A stretch of 64,000 nt of DNA, taken from the NCBI GenBank assembly GCA_949300425.1, contig CASGED010000035.1, forward strand, positions 62,001-126,000, read 5' to 3'. The first letter of the stretch is position 1. Each line of letters starts with the position of its first letter. This DNA comes from an uncultured Bacteroides sp. (GTDB taxonomy: Bacteria; Bacteroidota; Bacteroidia; Bacteroidales; Bacteroidaceae). The notes below the pieces were generated by a model. It searched no databases. It saw only the letters and a list, made by a program, of their open reading frames with translations, and was not told the origin of the DNA. Position numbers and translations under genes: made by a program. Shown here in pieces: positions 41,641-52,127 of this stretch.

Positions 41641-42015
41641 TTGCTGACAACAGACACGAAGCTCACTTTCAAGCGTGCGTTCGACATTTACGGGATCCGG
41701 TGGAACATAGAGGTCGTGTGGAAGGACTGCAAGCTGTTTCTGGAACTCGGAAGTTACCAAGGCAGGAATCTGAACGGGCAGATAGCGGACTGCACGATGG
41801 CTTTTATCGCGCACACTATGCTAACTTTGGAGAAAAGGTTCACAGAGTATGAATCGATGGGTGAACTGTACAAGGAAGTGGAAGCGCAGGTAAGAATGCT
41901 GACCTTGTGGGAAAGAATACTCCGGCTGCTTTACAAAGTTATGGCCATGCTGACCGCCGGGAGGGAGACGGGGACGGGGGTCCAAAGGAACTCCTCTCGG
42001 AAAAGGAGCTTTTAA
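41641..42015 (+). pseudogene. IS4-family transposase, C-terminal remnant
   Basis: The frame beginning LLTTDTKLTFKRAFDIYGIR carries the IS4 signature Y-2-R-3-E-6-K exactly (YGIRWNIEVVWKDCK), followed by LGSYQGRNLNGQIADCTM. The first and second DDE aspartates and everything N-terminal are missing, and no terminal inverted repeats are visible, so it is a decayed fragment. It lies next to tRNA-Lys in an otherwise gene-free stretch. Confidence 0.75.
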
Positions 42016-42762
42016 CTTTTTTCAATACACTGATTCTCAGCGCAGGAAATCTGGGAATGAGGGCGTAGACGCATCTTAGAGTAAGGCGCGAAACTTTAGT
42101 TATCATTTAACGTCTCGCCCCATCTGATTTAATCTCCCGCCCCGTCCCTTTAAATGGGAACGACCTTCTGATTAAACGTTATTTGACCGTTTGAAAACCA
42201 AACGTGTTTGGGACCGGAAAGACGTAACGTTTCACCCTCCACACAAATCCTTCCAATGTAAGTTTCACGCTTTCACGGCGTCATAACCAATTGTTTTTGA
42301 GACGAATGCTGTGAAAGATACATTCTTCACGGATGTTTCACGCCTCCGTTTTGTGAAGGATGCGAAATGTTTCTTTAGAAACCGGTTCTGTACGATTTGT
42401 GCACATAGATGTACGATTTTACCCCACAGCGTGAAACATGCCTCAGCGTGAAAGGAGCGTATGTTTCACAACATACACCTAAGAATCAGAAGGTTACAAG
42501 ATGATGAAAGCGTGAAACTTTCACAGGGTGAAAGTTCCCTTTAGTTGTTGTAAAGACCGCCTTCCGGAAGGAGTTAAATGAAGTTAGAAGGAACTATCGC
42601 TTCGCTTAGGAGTTAAAAGCCAATACTTTTTATTGAAAATATTGAAAAGCGTAATGCAAATAATCTATTCTCTATTTTTTATTTTCAATTATTAGTCTTA
42701 CCTTAGTCACGTTTTTACATCTCCTCCTTAATATATAGAAGGAAAGAATATAACTATAAACA
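42016..42762. other. Gene-free region rich in GTTTCAC / GTGAAAC motifs
   Basis: About 750 bp with no ORF worth calling. GTTTCAC or its inverse GTGAAAC or GTGAAAG occurs roughly ten times between 42225 and 42540 (for example AAGTTTCACGCTTTCACGG, GATGTTTCACGCC, CAGCGTGAAAC, TATGTTTCACAAC, GCGTGAAACTTTCACAGGG). Near 42125 it shares the string TTTAATCTCCC with the inverse of the repeat at 35330. It probably holds decayed repeats plus the promoter of the sensor kinase. Confidence 0.55.
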
Positions 42763-45072
42763 GTGAAAAACGTCTCAAGAACAAAGATTGGTATCGGCTT
42801 CACCCTTATGCTAGGGATGCTGATTGGTACGTTGCTCTTCGTCAACCAACAGATGGAACGCCTGACACGGATGCGGACGAGCGATACCGCCGTGTGGGAC
42901 AGTCTGCAAACGCTACTCAGGCAGAAGGATGAGAACACGCGACAAATGGTCAGTCTCATGGGGCGCACCGCCGACAGCTTACTTTTAGAAGCTGATTTGT
43001 CACGTATCATGGAGCGGCAGGACACAGTGGTAACTCACCGACAAGTGAAAACACAGGTGGTAACACGACACGACACGATAAGAACTCCTATACGCGAACG
43101 GAAAGGATTCTTCAAACGCTTGGGTGAGGTGTTTGCCCCGCCCAAAGAAGATACTACCGTCCAAGTACAAGTTACTACGGAGGTGTCTACGGATACATTG
43201 ACCACGTTGGAGAATACGAATGTCGTAGACTCGTTGGAGAAACTATTGCTTGATGCCGCCCGACAACGTCACGAATTAGCCAATCGGGATCGGCGCCGCC
43301 AACGTTATTGGGGGCGCATGGACCGCCAACTGAGCGTACGCATGGACAGTCTACTGAAAGGGCAGGAACAACAGGTTCTGGCACAGGCCCGCGAACAAAT
43401 GTATACAGACCGGAAGGAACGCTTGCGAGCGGCGCGTATTGTAGGGGGTATTGCCGTAGCGGGTATCACGCTTGTAGCGGTGTGCCTTCTGCTGATAGGT
43501 CGCGACATCTCTCGTAGCAATCGCTACCGGCGGCAAGTGGAAGAAGCTCATGCACGGGCAGAACAATTGCTCAAAGAGCGTGAACGTCTGATGCTGGCCA
43601 TCACACACGACTTTAAGGCACCGTTAGGTACCATCAAGGGATATGTCGACCTGCTGGACCGACTGACCATCGACGCACGGCAACGCTTCTACCTGCAGGC
43701 CATGAACACGGCGGCTGAGCATCTGCTAAGACTGGTGACAGACTTGCTGGAATTGCACCGGTTGGAACGGGGTACGTTGGAAGCGGAACGGGTGGCCTTT
43801 TGCCCGGCACGATTAATAGAGGAAGTGGCGGATGCCTTCCGTCCGCAAGCATTCGAGAAGGGACTGAACATTGAAACGGATGTCGAACGACAACTGGAAG
43901 GACGCTTCGTGGGTGCTCCCATGCGATTTAGGCAGCTGTTGACGAACCTGACAGGGAACGCGGTGAAATTCACCGAACGGGGGAGCGTGACGCTGACGGC
44001 CCGCTACGACGAAGGAAGACGACGCGTGGAAGTTAACGTGGAGGACACGGGGCCGGGCATGACGCCGGACGAACAGAAGCGCATTTGGGAGGAATTTACC
44101 CGCCTGCCGGGGGCACAAGGACAAGAGGGGTGTGGACTGGGGCTTTCTATCGTGCGACGCCTGGCGGAGCTACTGGAAGGGGATGTGACGGTCAGCAGCC
44201 AACCGGGGCAAGGAAGCGTATTCACGGTTTGCTTGCCTTTATACCCCGTGGCGGAGACCGCCAGAACGGACGTGCCGTCCGCTACACCCCACACGCGACC
44301 CTCCCGGGAGGAAGGAAGGAAGGAGCGGAAGCTACTGCTCGTTGATGATGATGCGCTGCAACTGCGATTGACACAGGACATGCTAAGACTGGAAGGAGGC
44401 ATGGAAGCTGTGGCTTGCCTGCGAGTGGACGACGTGTGGGAGGCACTGCGGACAGAACGCTTCGATGCATTGCTGACGGACATACAGATGCCGGCCATCA
44501 GCGGACCGGACTTACTGAGATGCCTGCGGGCGTCGAACATACCGCAGGCGAGGACGCTGCCGGTGATTGCGGTGACGGCACGGGTAGATACCACGCGCGA
44601 AGAGATGACGGCACGGGGCTTTGCGGGATTGCTGCACAAACCTTTCGGTCTGAAAGAACTGACGACCGAACTGGACAGGGCGACAAACCGTGCGGACGCT
44701 ACTGACGAACATGCGGGCGGAAACAGCCGAAACTTCGAGGCTCTGACGGCCTATTCCGCTGACGATCCGTTGGCAGCGCGCTCCATCTTGCAGAGCTTTG
44801 TAGAGGAAACGAAGTGTAACGCCGAACGCCTGCAACGAGCCGCAGACAGCAGGGATGGGAAGGAAACGGCGGCTGTGGCGCACAAGATGGTTCCACTGTT
44901 CACGCTCATAGGCGACGGTCACACCGCCGATTTGCTCAGACGGCTTGAGCGGCTGGCACAAAGTGATTTCACGGAAGAAGTCAGCGGATGGGCGGAAGAG
45001 GCGTTAAGAGGAATCGAAGAGGCCATAGGGGAAGGGGAAAAAAGAATCGCTTCCCATTCCGCATCCATATAA
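42763..45072 (+). CDS. Hybrid sensor histidine kinase / response regulator with Hpt domain
   Basis: A 769-aa product with a GTG start. Transmembrane helices at about 10-28 and 226-246 bracket a coiled periplasmic sensor. HisKA H282 (AITHDFKAPLG), N box NLTGNAVKF, G boxes EDTGPGM and GCGLGLSIVRRL. The receiver domain has D573 (LLTDIQMP) and the C-terminal Hpt has H707 (VAHKMV). This is a multistep phosphorelay in one chain, but no output regulator is adjacent. It ends 23 bp before tamB, so it may be co-transcribed with tamB and tamL. Confidence 0.88.
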   Translation: MKNVSRTKIGIGFTLMLGMLIGTLLFVNQQMERLTRMRTSDTAVWDSLQTLLRQKDENTRQMVSLMGRTADSLLLEADLSRIMERQDTVVTHRQVKTQVVTRHDTIRTPIRERKGFFKRLGEVFAPPKEDTTVQVQVTTEVSTDTLTTLENTNVVDSLEKLLLDAARQRHELANRDRRRQRYWGRMDRQLSVRMDSLLKGQEQQVLAQAREQMYTDRKERLRAARIVGGIAVAGITLVAVCLLLIGRDISRSNRYRRQVEEAHARAEQLLKERERLMLAITHDFKAPLGTIKGYVDLLDRLTIDARQRFYLQAMNTAAEHLLRLVTDLLELHRLERGTLEAERVAFCPARLIEEVADAFRPQAFEKGLNIETDVERQLEGRFVGAPMRFRQLLTNLTGNAVKFTERGSVTLTARYDEGRRRVEVNVEDTGPGMTPDEQKRIWEEFTRLPGAQGQEGCGLGLSIVRRLAELLEGDVTVSSQPGQGSVFTVCLPLYPVAETARTDVPSATPHTRPSREEGRKERKLLLVDDDALQLRLTQDMLRLEGGMEAVACLRVDDVWEALRTERFDALLTDIQMPAISGPDLLRCLRASNIPQARTLPVIAVTARVDTTREEMTARGFAGLLHKPFGLKELTTELDRATNRADATDEHAGGNSRNFEALTAYSADDPLAARSILQSFVEETKCNAERLQRAADSRDGKETAAVAHKMVPLFTLIGDGHTADLLRRLERLAQSDFTEEVSGWAEEALRGIEEAIGEGEKRIASHSASI

Positions 45073-45095
45073 ATTAAAAAAGAAAGGATTTTAAC

Positions 45096-48000
45096 ATGCG
45101 TAGAGCGATAAAAATAGTACTTTGGACATTGCTTGGCTTGACAGGCCTGTTGGCTATAGGGACAACGGTGCTGTATATTCCGCCTGTGCAAGACTTCTTG
45201 CGCCGACAGGCCGTGAGGTGGGCGGAGGAACGGACAGGCCTGCAAATAGGCGTGGAACGTGTTGGGTTACGCTTTCCGCTGAAATTACAGATACAGAAAG
45301 TCGTAGTAGTGGACACCGCCCGAATGGGGGGAAAACCGGATACGTTGCTCTACGTGCGGCGTCTGCAGATGGGGGTGCAGGCGAGGCCGTTGCTGCACGG
45401 ACGGGTGGAAGTGGACGGCATCGGCCTGGAGGATGTGCGAGTTAATTCGGCGCAACTGTTGGAGGGATTGCGCGTGGAAGGTCGGTTGGGACATTTCTTC
45501 ACGGCCGCTCATGGTATCGACCTGCGACGGGAAAGTGCCGTGTTAGACCGGGTGGAACTGCGGGACGCGCAAATGAGGCTTCTTCTGACGGACACGACAG
45601 ATGTCCCGCCAGACACGACACCGACATCCCTACGCTGGAAATTGGCGTTGGAAAAGTTACGGTTGGAACGGGTGGCCGTAGACGTGAGATTGCCCGGAGA
45701 CTCCGCATCGCTGAAAGGCTTTGTAGAGGGAATGGGCGTCAGCGAAGCGCGGGCAGACTTGAGCAAAGGTCAATACGGATGGAGTACGTTCCAACTGGAA
45801 GGGGCTTCGTTAGACTATGCGGATTTTTTCTTGCGCGACATCCATGCCGCCATCGACTCCGTGACGTGGGATAACGGGATGGGTAGCGCCTTCCTGCGAG
45901 AGTTGGGGCTGAGAGAACGTTCAGGTTTCTCTGTTACGGCACTGACAGGACAGTTGCGGATGGACTCGACAGGCATCCGGTTACCTGATTGGCGGTTGCT
46001 TACCCCATACAGCGAAATAGGGCTACAGGTACAGGTGCCCGCCACGACTTTGCAAAATCCGTGGCAAGGATGTTTAGACGCACGGCTGGACGCCCGCGTC
46101 GGCAAGCAGGATTTTCTGTTGTTGGTGGGGAAGGAATTGCCGGAAACTTTCCGCCGGGACTATCCGCCCCACGCACTCCGAATAAGATTGGAGGGAACGG
46201 GGAATCTGGACCGCATGAAGCTGACCTGCATGGAAGCGGAACTACCAGGCGCTTTCGCCCTGACGGGAAACGGGGAGGCATGCCATGCGGCTGACAGCCT
46301 GAATCGTCAGGCGGACGTCTCTCTACAGATGCGGACGGGACGATTGGACTTCCTGCATTCCCTTTTGACGAACGAAACGCCGGAGACCGGCATCGCCATA
46401 CCGGACAGCATGGGGCTAAACGCGAAACTGAAGCTACAAGGCAATCAACTGACTGCACGTTTGGAGTTGGAGGAAAGTGATGGGCGACTGGAAGCCGACG
46501 CTCGCTACGAAACGAGGACCGAAGCCTACCGCCTGACGTTGGCCACGGACGCCTTACCGCTACATCACTTCCTGCCGGGCGATAGCTTGCGCGAACTGAG
46601 CCTACGGGCGGAAGCATGGGGACGAGGAACGGATTTCGCCTCGCCTCGGACATGGGCGCAGGCTCGATTGCAGTTGGAGGCTTTGCAATATGGCTCTTAC
46701 CGGCTGCAAGATGTAGGGTTGACGGTCGAAGCGGGCGACTCCATCGGCCTGAAGCTGACGGCGGGTGACTTGTGGTTGGACTTCCACGCCCAAGGGACTA
46801 TTCAACGCTTGTTGGCAAAAACGACGCAATGGACGGAGATACTGACGCAGCAAGTGGACGGATGGGCGTTAGACCAAGCGACCCTGAGGCAGGCATTGCC
46901 TTTAACGGAGCTAAAGGTGCGGGCTGGAACGGGAAACCCGCTCAGTGACTGGCTACGGATGAAGGGTACCGGCTTTGAGGAGTTCCGTTTCGGCTTCAGG
47001 ACGACGCCGGAACGGGGCGTCAACGGACGGGCGGATGTCCGGGGGCTACGTACCGACTCTCTCCGGTTAGACTCGCTCTTCTTGGCCATCCGTCAGGACA
47101 CGAATCGGACAAGCCTGCAAGGTGGAGTAGTAAACGGGCACGGAAGTCTACCGTTCGCTTTCCGTGCCACATTGACAGGCGAACTGAGAGACGAGAACGC
47201 CGAATTGACTCTGAAGTATGTAGATGGGGAGGGAGTCACGGGCGTTCTGTTAGGCGTGAACGCCAGCCCCCTGACTAAAGGGCATGGATGGGGGGACGGT
47301 CTGCTGCTGAGCTTGCTGCCGGAACAGCCTGTCATCGCCTACCGTCGCTTCGGCTTTGCTGACCAAGCCAACCGGATATACCTCCACCGCGACGGGCATG
47401 TTTACGCTGGGGTGGACATGCGTAGCGATGACGGTATTGGTCTCCGGCTGATGTCCGACCGGACGGACACCGTCTCACTACAGAACACACAAGTGGCGAT
47501 TACCCGCTTCCGCCTGAGCGAACTGAGCCGAGTGATGCCCTATTTACCGCAACTGACGGGCTTGCTTTCCGTGGAAGGGCAATACAAACAGACGCGAAAG
47601 GCTCTGCACGTGACGGGAAAGGCGAACGTGAGGCAGATGGCTTATGAAGGCCGCCCCGTGGGCGATGTGGGTGTGGACGTCTCGTGGCTACCGCGCGAAG
47701 GTGGAAGACACTATTTGGCTGCCACATTGGCATTGGACAGCCTGGAAGTAATGGATGTCAAGGGCAGATTGGACATGGGCAAAGACGAGGAAATGCCACT
47801 CGACTTACGGGCGACTCTCAAACGACTACCCTTGGCAGTGGCAAATGTCTTTCTGCCTGAAGGTACGGCAAAACTGGCAGGACGGGCAAACGGCGATTTT
47901 CGTCTGACAGGTACGCCAGACAAGCCGCAAGCCTTCGGAAGCGTGAAGTTGGATAGTGCGTCGGTCTACGTCAATACGCTGGGGGCGCGTTATTACCTGA

Positions 48001-49370
48001 GCCGTAGCCCCATTCGGCTGGAAGATGGCCGAGTACGACTGGATACATTTTCCATCTACACGATTAGTTCCAACCCGTTCACCATAACGGGCGATGTAAC
48101 ACTGGACACGCCTGAGGGTCCGGTGGCTGACCTCCGCCTACGAGCCGACAACTACACGCTGTTGGACGCACGGCGTACCCGCGAAAGCTTGGTTTACGGC
48201 AAGGTTATAGCCGACCTGGACGCCACCGTGAAAGGACCGATAAACGCCTTGACCGTACGTGGCGGCATGCATCTGTTGGGTACTACCAACCTGACCTACG
48301 TACTGACAGACTCGCCCCTCACGGTGGATGACCGTCTGAGTGGGTTGGTCACCTTTGTCTCCTTCGGCGACACCGTGTCCGCATCACGCCCGCAAACCGC
48401 CGCACCGCCCGGAGGCGTCGACCTGCTAATGACGGTGCGCATTGATGACGCAGTCCGCCTGCGGGCCGACCTTAGTCCCGACGGCGGTAAGTATATCGAA
48501 CTGGAAGGCGGAGGTGACCTCTCCCTGCGCTATACGCTACAAGGTGACATGAGCCTGATGGGACGTTATACGTTGTCCGATGGCCGGCTGAAGTACTCGC
48601 TACCAGTCATTCCGCTAAAAGAATTCCGCATCAGCCGGGGCAGTTACGTGGATTGGCGGGGTGACGTGATGAATCCAGCATTGGACCTCACGGCCATCGA
48701 ACAGATACGAGCGTCGGTAGCTGAAGGCGATAATGGCGTTACACGCATGGTGGACTTTGACGTATCTGTCGGTATCCAAGGCCAACTTTCCGCGCCCCAA
48801 CTGCAATTCGACATCGCTGCGCCCCACGATGCCACGGTACAAAACGAACTATTGGCTATGGGCACCGACGAGCGCAATAAACAGGCCATCGCTATGCTGG
48901 CCACGGGCATCTACCTGAACAGTGGTGTGAAAGGGAGCGGTTTGGACATGGGCGCGGCACTGAACAGCGTGCTGCAAAGCCAGATAAACTCCTTGGCCGG
49001 CCAAGTGAAGAACGCCAGCATCAGCGTGGGTGTAGAAGACCGCACTTCGGCCGAAACGGGTGACAAACAGACAGACTACAGTTTCCGTTACGCCCAGCGT
49101 TTCTTCAACGACCGAGTACAGATAGTCATCGGAGGGAAAGTCTCCACGGGAACTGGAGCCACCAACAGCGTGGAGTCTTTCATCGACAATATCTCGTTGG
49201 AATATCGCCTGGACGCTTCGGGCACCCGCTATGTCCGCGCCTTCTATAACAAGAATTACGAGAGTGTGCTCGACGGTGAAATTACGGAGACGGGCGTCGG
49301 CCTCGTGCTTCGCCGTAAGGTGGACCGCTTGGGCGAACTGTTTATATTCCGAAAGAAAGAGGAGGAATGA
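45096..49370 (+). CDS. tamB: Translocation and assembly module protein TamB
   Basis: A 1424-aa product. N-terminal membrane anchor (AIKIVLWTLLGLTGLLAIGT), then an AsmA-like start (LQIGVERVGLRFPLKLQIQK), a very long beta-rich periplasmic body, and a C-terminal DUF490/TamB domain (about 1080-1424; VYVNTLGARYYLSRSPIRLE; NKNYESVLDGEITETGVGLV). TamB spans the periplasm as a hydrophobic groove that moves lipids or helps outer-membrane protein assembly. The tamL partner starts 4 bp downstream. Confidence 0.88.
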   Translation: MRRAIKIVLWTLLGLTGLLAIGTTVLYIPPVQDFLRRQAVRWAEERTGLQIGVERVGLRFPLKLQIQKVVVVDTARMGGKPDTLLYVRRLQMGVQARPLLHGRVEVDGIGLEDVRVNSAQLLEGLRVEGRLGHFFTAAHGIDLRRESAVLDRVELRDAQMRLLLTDTTDVPPDTTPTSLRWKLALEKLRLERVAVDVRLPGDSASLKGFVEGMGVSEARADLSKGQYGWSTFQLEGASLDYADFFLRDIHAAIDSVTWDNGMGSAFLRELGLRERSGFSVTALTGQLRMDSTGIRLPDWRLLTPYSEIGLQVQVPATTLQNPWQGCLDARLDARVGKQDFLLLVGKELPETFRRDYPPHALRIRLEGTGNLDRMKLTCMEAELPGAFALTGNGEACHAADSLNRQADVSLQMRTGRLDFLHSLLTNETPETGIAIPDSMGLNAKLKLQGNQLTARLELEESDGRLEADARYETRTEAYRLTLATDALPLHHFLPGDSLRELSLRAEAWGRGTDFASPRTWAQARLQLEALQYGSYRLQDVGLTVEAGDSIGLKLTAGDLWLDFHAQGTIQRLLAKTTQWTEILTQQVDGWALDQATLRQALPLTELKVRAGTGNPLSDWLRMKGTGFEEFRFGFRTTPERGVNGRADVRGLRTDSLRLDSLFLAIRQDTNRTSLQGGVVNGHGSLPFAFRATLTGELRDENAELTLKYVDGEGVTGVLLGVNASPLTKGHGWGDGLLLSLLPEQPVIAYRRFGFADQANRIYLHRDGHVYAGVDMRSDDGIGLRLMSDRTDTVSLQNTQVAITRFRLSELSRVMPYLPQLTGLLSVEGQYKQTRKALHVTGKANVRQMAYEGRPVGDVGVDVSWLPREGGRHYLAATLALDSLEVMDVKGRLDMGKDEEMPLDLRATLKRLPLAVANVFLPEGTAKLAGRANGDFRLTGTPDKPQAFGSVKLDSASVYVNTLGARYYLSRSPIRLEDGRVRLDTFSIYTISSNPFTITGDVTLDTPEGPVADLRLRADNYTLLDARRTRESLVYGKVIADLDATVKGPINALTVRGGMHLLGTTNLTYVLTDSPLTVDDRLSGLVTFVSFGDTVSASRPQTAAPPGGVDLLMTVRIDDAVRLRADLSPDGGKYIELEGGGDLSLRYTLQGDMSLMGRYTLSDGRLKYSLPVIPLKEFRISRGSYVDWRGDVMNPALDLTAIEQIRASVAEGDNGVTRMVDFDVSVGIQGQLSAPQLQFDIAAPHDATVQNELLAMGTDERNKQAIAMLATGIYLNSGVKGSGLDMGAALNSVLQSQINSLAGQVKNASISVGVEDRTSAETGDKQTDYSFRYAQRFFNDRVQIVIGGKVSTGTGATNSVESFIDNISLEYRLDASGTRYVRAFYNKNYESVLDGEITETGVGLVLRRKVDRLGELFIFRKKEEE

Positions 49371-49374
49371 ACCT

Positions 49375-51747
49375 ATGAAGAAATTTACATTGCTCTTGCT
49401 GTTGTGCTGCTTTGCAGCCTGTTCTACGACTAAACACTTGCCGCCGGGCGAAGTGCTCTACATCGGGCAGAAGCCTATTGTAGTGGAAGAGCGCAGCGAG
49501 ACCGCCATAGGCGAAACGGCTTTGGAGGAAGTGGAAGCTGCCTTGGCTACCGCTCCTAACAATTCCCTGTTGGGCAGTTCGCGCTTGCGCGTCCCGTTCC
49601 CTTTGGGCTTGTGGGTGTACAATGGTTTCTCCCATTACGAAAAAGGCTTGGGCCGATGGATTTTCCGGCGTTTCGGTGCCAAACCCGTGTTGTTATCTGC
49701 CGTAGCGCCGGACATCCGTATGCGTGCCGCCACCAACCTGCTACACGATTACGGCTACTTCAGTGGTTCCGTGTCGTGCGATACCTTTGTGCATTCGCGT
49801 GACTCGTTGAAAGCCCGCTTGCAATACACTGTACACATGGGTCCGCCTACAATGATTGACACCTTGGAATATGCAGGTTTCAGTCCTCGCACCGACCGTA
49901 TTCTGAATGCTGTCCGCCGACATTCGCAACTCCGGCCCGGACAGCAGTTTAACGTGCTCGACCTTGACGCTGAACGCACCCGCGTAAGTAATCTGCTGCG
50001 TAATACGGGCCTCTATTACTTTCGGCCCGATTACCTGACTTACCAAGCTGATACGGCCCGCATCCCCGGCCACTATGTCAGTCTGCGCCTGATGCCCGTA
50101 GCAGGAATACCTGCTGTGGCTGAAAAACCTTTTTACTTGGGTCGCAAATCCATTTACCTTTATGGGCGAAACGGCGAGGCACCTACTGACAGTCTGTTCT
50201 ACCGCGGGATGCGCATCTACTATCACGGTTCGCGGCCATATGTCCGTCCTTCCATGCTCTACCGATGGACTGACTATGGAAACTTCCGTTTCAAGCGGCC
50301 CCAACAGGACAGCACAGCCGAACAACGCTCTCCCGCCTCCCGCCGCTACAGCCTCTACAACCTTCACCGCCAACAACGCGTACAGGAACGCTTGGCGCAA
50401 ACGGGTATCTTCCGCACCACGGATATCGGGTTCGTCCCGCGTGACACGTCCGCTCTGTGTGATACCTTGGACGTAAACATCCGCCTGACACCTGCCTTGC
50501 GTTACGACGCGGAACTGGACTTCAACCTCAAGCTCAAAAGTAATAATCAAGTAGGCCCCGGCGCGGCGTTCATCCTCTCGCGGCTCAACGTCTTTGGCGG
50601 TGGCGAGCGTTGGGAAGTGGAGCTTACCGGTGCTTACGAATGGCAGACGGGTGGCGGTGCGGCCTCGTCCATGAATAGCTACGAGTATGGCGTGTCCACT
50701 TCGCTTGCTTTTCCTCGTGTGATGTTTCCCCGGCTGGGTCGTCACGAATACGATTTTCCCGCCACAACCACCTTCAGCCTCTATGCCCTCCAGCAAAATC
50801 GTGCCCGTTATTACAAGCTACTGGCCTTCGGCGGGCGTGCCACTTACGAATTCCAGCCAAGCTCCTTGCGCCGCCATAGTCTGACTCCGCTGCGGCTGAC
50901 GTTCAATGTGCTGCGCCATCCCACAGCTGAATTTCAAGCCTTGCAAGAGGCTAATCCGGCACTCTATGCCAGCTTGCGGAATCAGTTTATTCCTGCTATG
51001 GAATACACCTATACTTACGACGACACTTCACTGCGCGCCCGTCGGCGCACTTCCCATTGGTGGCAGACCACGTTTACTTCAGCGGGAAATGTCACTTCTT
51101 TACTCTACGGTGCCTTGGGACAAAGCTTAGGCCGCAGTGAGAAGCAACTGTTAGGCGTACCTTTCGCCCAGTATCTCAAGCTCAACACTGAATTCCGCCA
51201 TCACTTGCGCTTAGGTCGGTACGGTCTGTTGGCTACCCGTGTGGCTACGGGAGTGGTATGGGCTTATGGAAATGTTCTCTCCGCACCCTATACCGAACAG
51301 TTCTATGTGGGAGGCGCCAACAGCATCCGCGCCTTCTCTGCCCGCAGTATCGGTCCGGGCGGTTACTCCTCAGGGGTGGAAGGTACGGCTGGCTATGGCT
51401 ACCTCAACCACGTGGGCGACATCCGCTTCGAAGCCAATGCCGAGTACCGTTTCCCCGTGTTGGGTAGCCTTCATGGTGCCGTGTTTCTCGATGCGGGTAA
51501 CGTTTGGCTGCTACGTGCCGACGAAGGACGCCTTGATGGCGAGTTCCGCCTGCGCAACTTTCCCCGGCAAATCGCCTTGGGTACAGGCTTTGGTCTGCGC
51601 TACGACCTCGACCTGTTGGTCTTCCGTCTTGACTTGGGTATAGCCCTGCACGACCCCTCCCGTTTGAACAACGGTCGTGGCTATTACAACATCCCCCGCT
51701 TCGGCGACGGACTGACACTGAATTTCGCCATCGGCTATCCGTTCTGA
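49375..51747 (+). CDS. tamL: TamA/BamA-family outer-membrane lipoprotein (TamL-type)
   Basis: A 790-aa Omp85-family protein. The start at 49375 gives a lipoprotein signal, MKKFTLLLLLCCFAACSTTK, which the longer ORF lacks. POTRA-like domains (about 130-300) precede a C-terminal 16-strand barrel with the Omp85 signature region YVGGANSIRAFSARSIGPGG and a terminal aromatic residue (FAIGYPF). A lipidated TamA homologue paired with TamB is the arrangement described for Bacteroidetes as TamL. Confidence 0.85.
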   Translation: MKKFTLLLLLCCFAACSTTKHLPPGEVLYIGQKPIVVEERSETAIGETALEEVEAALATAPNNSLLGSSRLRVPFPLGLWVYNGFSHYEKGLGRWIFRRFGAKPVLLSAVAPDIRMRAATNLLHDYGYFSGSVSCDTFVHSRDSLKARLQYTVHMGPPTMIDTLEYAGFSPRTDRILNAVRRHSQLRPGQQFNVLDLDAERTRVSNLLRNTGLYYFRPDYLTYQADTARIPGHYVSLRLMPVAGIPAVAEKPFYLGRKSIYLYGRNGEAPTDSLFYRGMRIYYHGSRPYVRPSMLYRWTDYGNFRFKRPQQDSTAEQRSPASRRYSLYNLHRQQRVQERLAQTGIFRTTDIGFVPRDTSALCDTLDVNIRLTPALRYDAELDFNLKLKSNNQVGPGAAFILSRLNVFGGGERWEVELTGAYEWQTGGGAASSMNSYEYGVSTSLAFPRVMFPRLGRHEYDFPATTTFSLYALQQNRARYYKLLAFGGRATYEFQPSSLRRHSLTPLRLTFNVLRHPTAEFQALQEANPALYASLRNQFIPAMEYTYTYDDTSLRARRRTSHWWQTTFTSAGNVTSLLYGALGQSLGRSEKQLLGVPFAQYLKLNTEFRHHLRLGRYGLLATRVATGVVWAYGNVLSAPYTEQFYVGGANSIRAFSARSIGPGGYSSGVEGTAGYGYLNHVGDIRFEANAEYRFPVLGSLHGAVFLDAGNVWLLRADEGRLDGEFRLRNFPRQIALGTGFGLRYDLDLLVFRLDLGIALHDPSRLNNGRGYYNIPRFGDGLTLNFAIGYPF

Positions 51748-52065
51748 CGGATATGGAAAATCCACCACATGTTGACCCCGTGTGCCAAACGCTGCTGACC
51801 TTCCGAAAAAATCTGCATATGCCCTGTATGAGTCCTGGTTTTGAACATTCTTTGCAGAACATCGACATCTATTGGAGTCAAATAATTCATGGCGTAAAGT
51901 AATTGCGGATTTGAGGTTGTCCAAAACTCAGGCTCTCATGTCGAGCGGGGATATTTGGTTACACGCACATAGTGAGTGTGCCGCAAGATGCAACGTCACC
52001 TTATTCAGCTTCTATCACTTTTTATACGGAAAAATCATTTTTTTAAGAAAATCCCCCAAATATCC
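51748..52065. other. Intergenic region, nothing recognised
   Basis: About 320 bp between tamL and the fimbrillin promoter. No complete gene, tRNA or strong hairpin was seen. The composition shifts from GC-richer to AT-rich, which coincides with the start of the fimbrillin pair. Confidence 0.4.
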
Positions 52066-52096
52066 TTTGTACGAAATAATTTTTTCTCTACTTTTG
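52066..52096 (+). promoter_or_regulatory. Promoter of the fimbrillin pair
   Basis: TTTG (52066-52069), 19 bp, TACTTTTG (52089-52096), about 30 bp before the first ATG. Confidence 0.8.
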
Positions 52097-52127
52097 TCGC
52101 CCAAAATAATAAATAGCAAACCACGAA

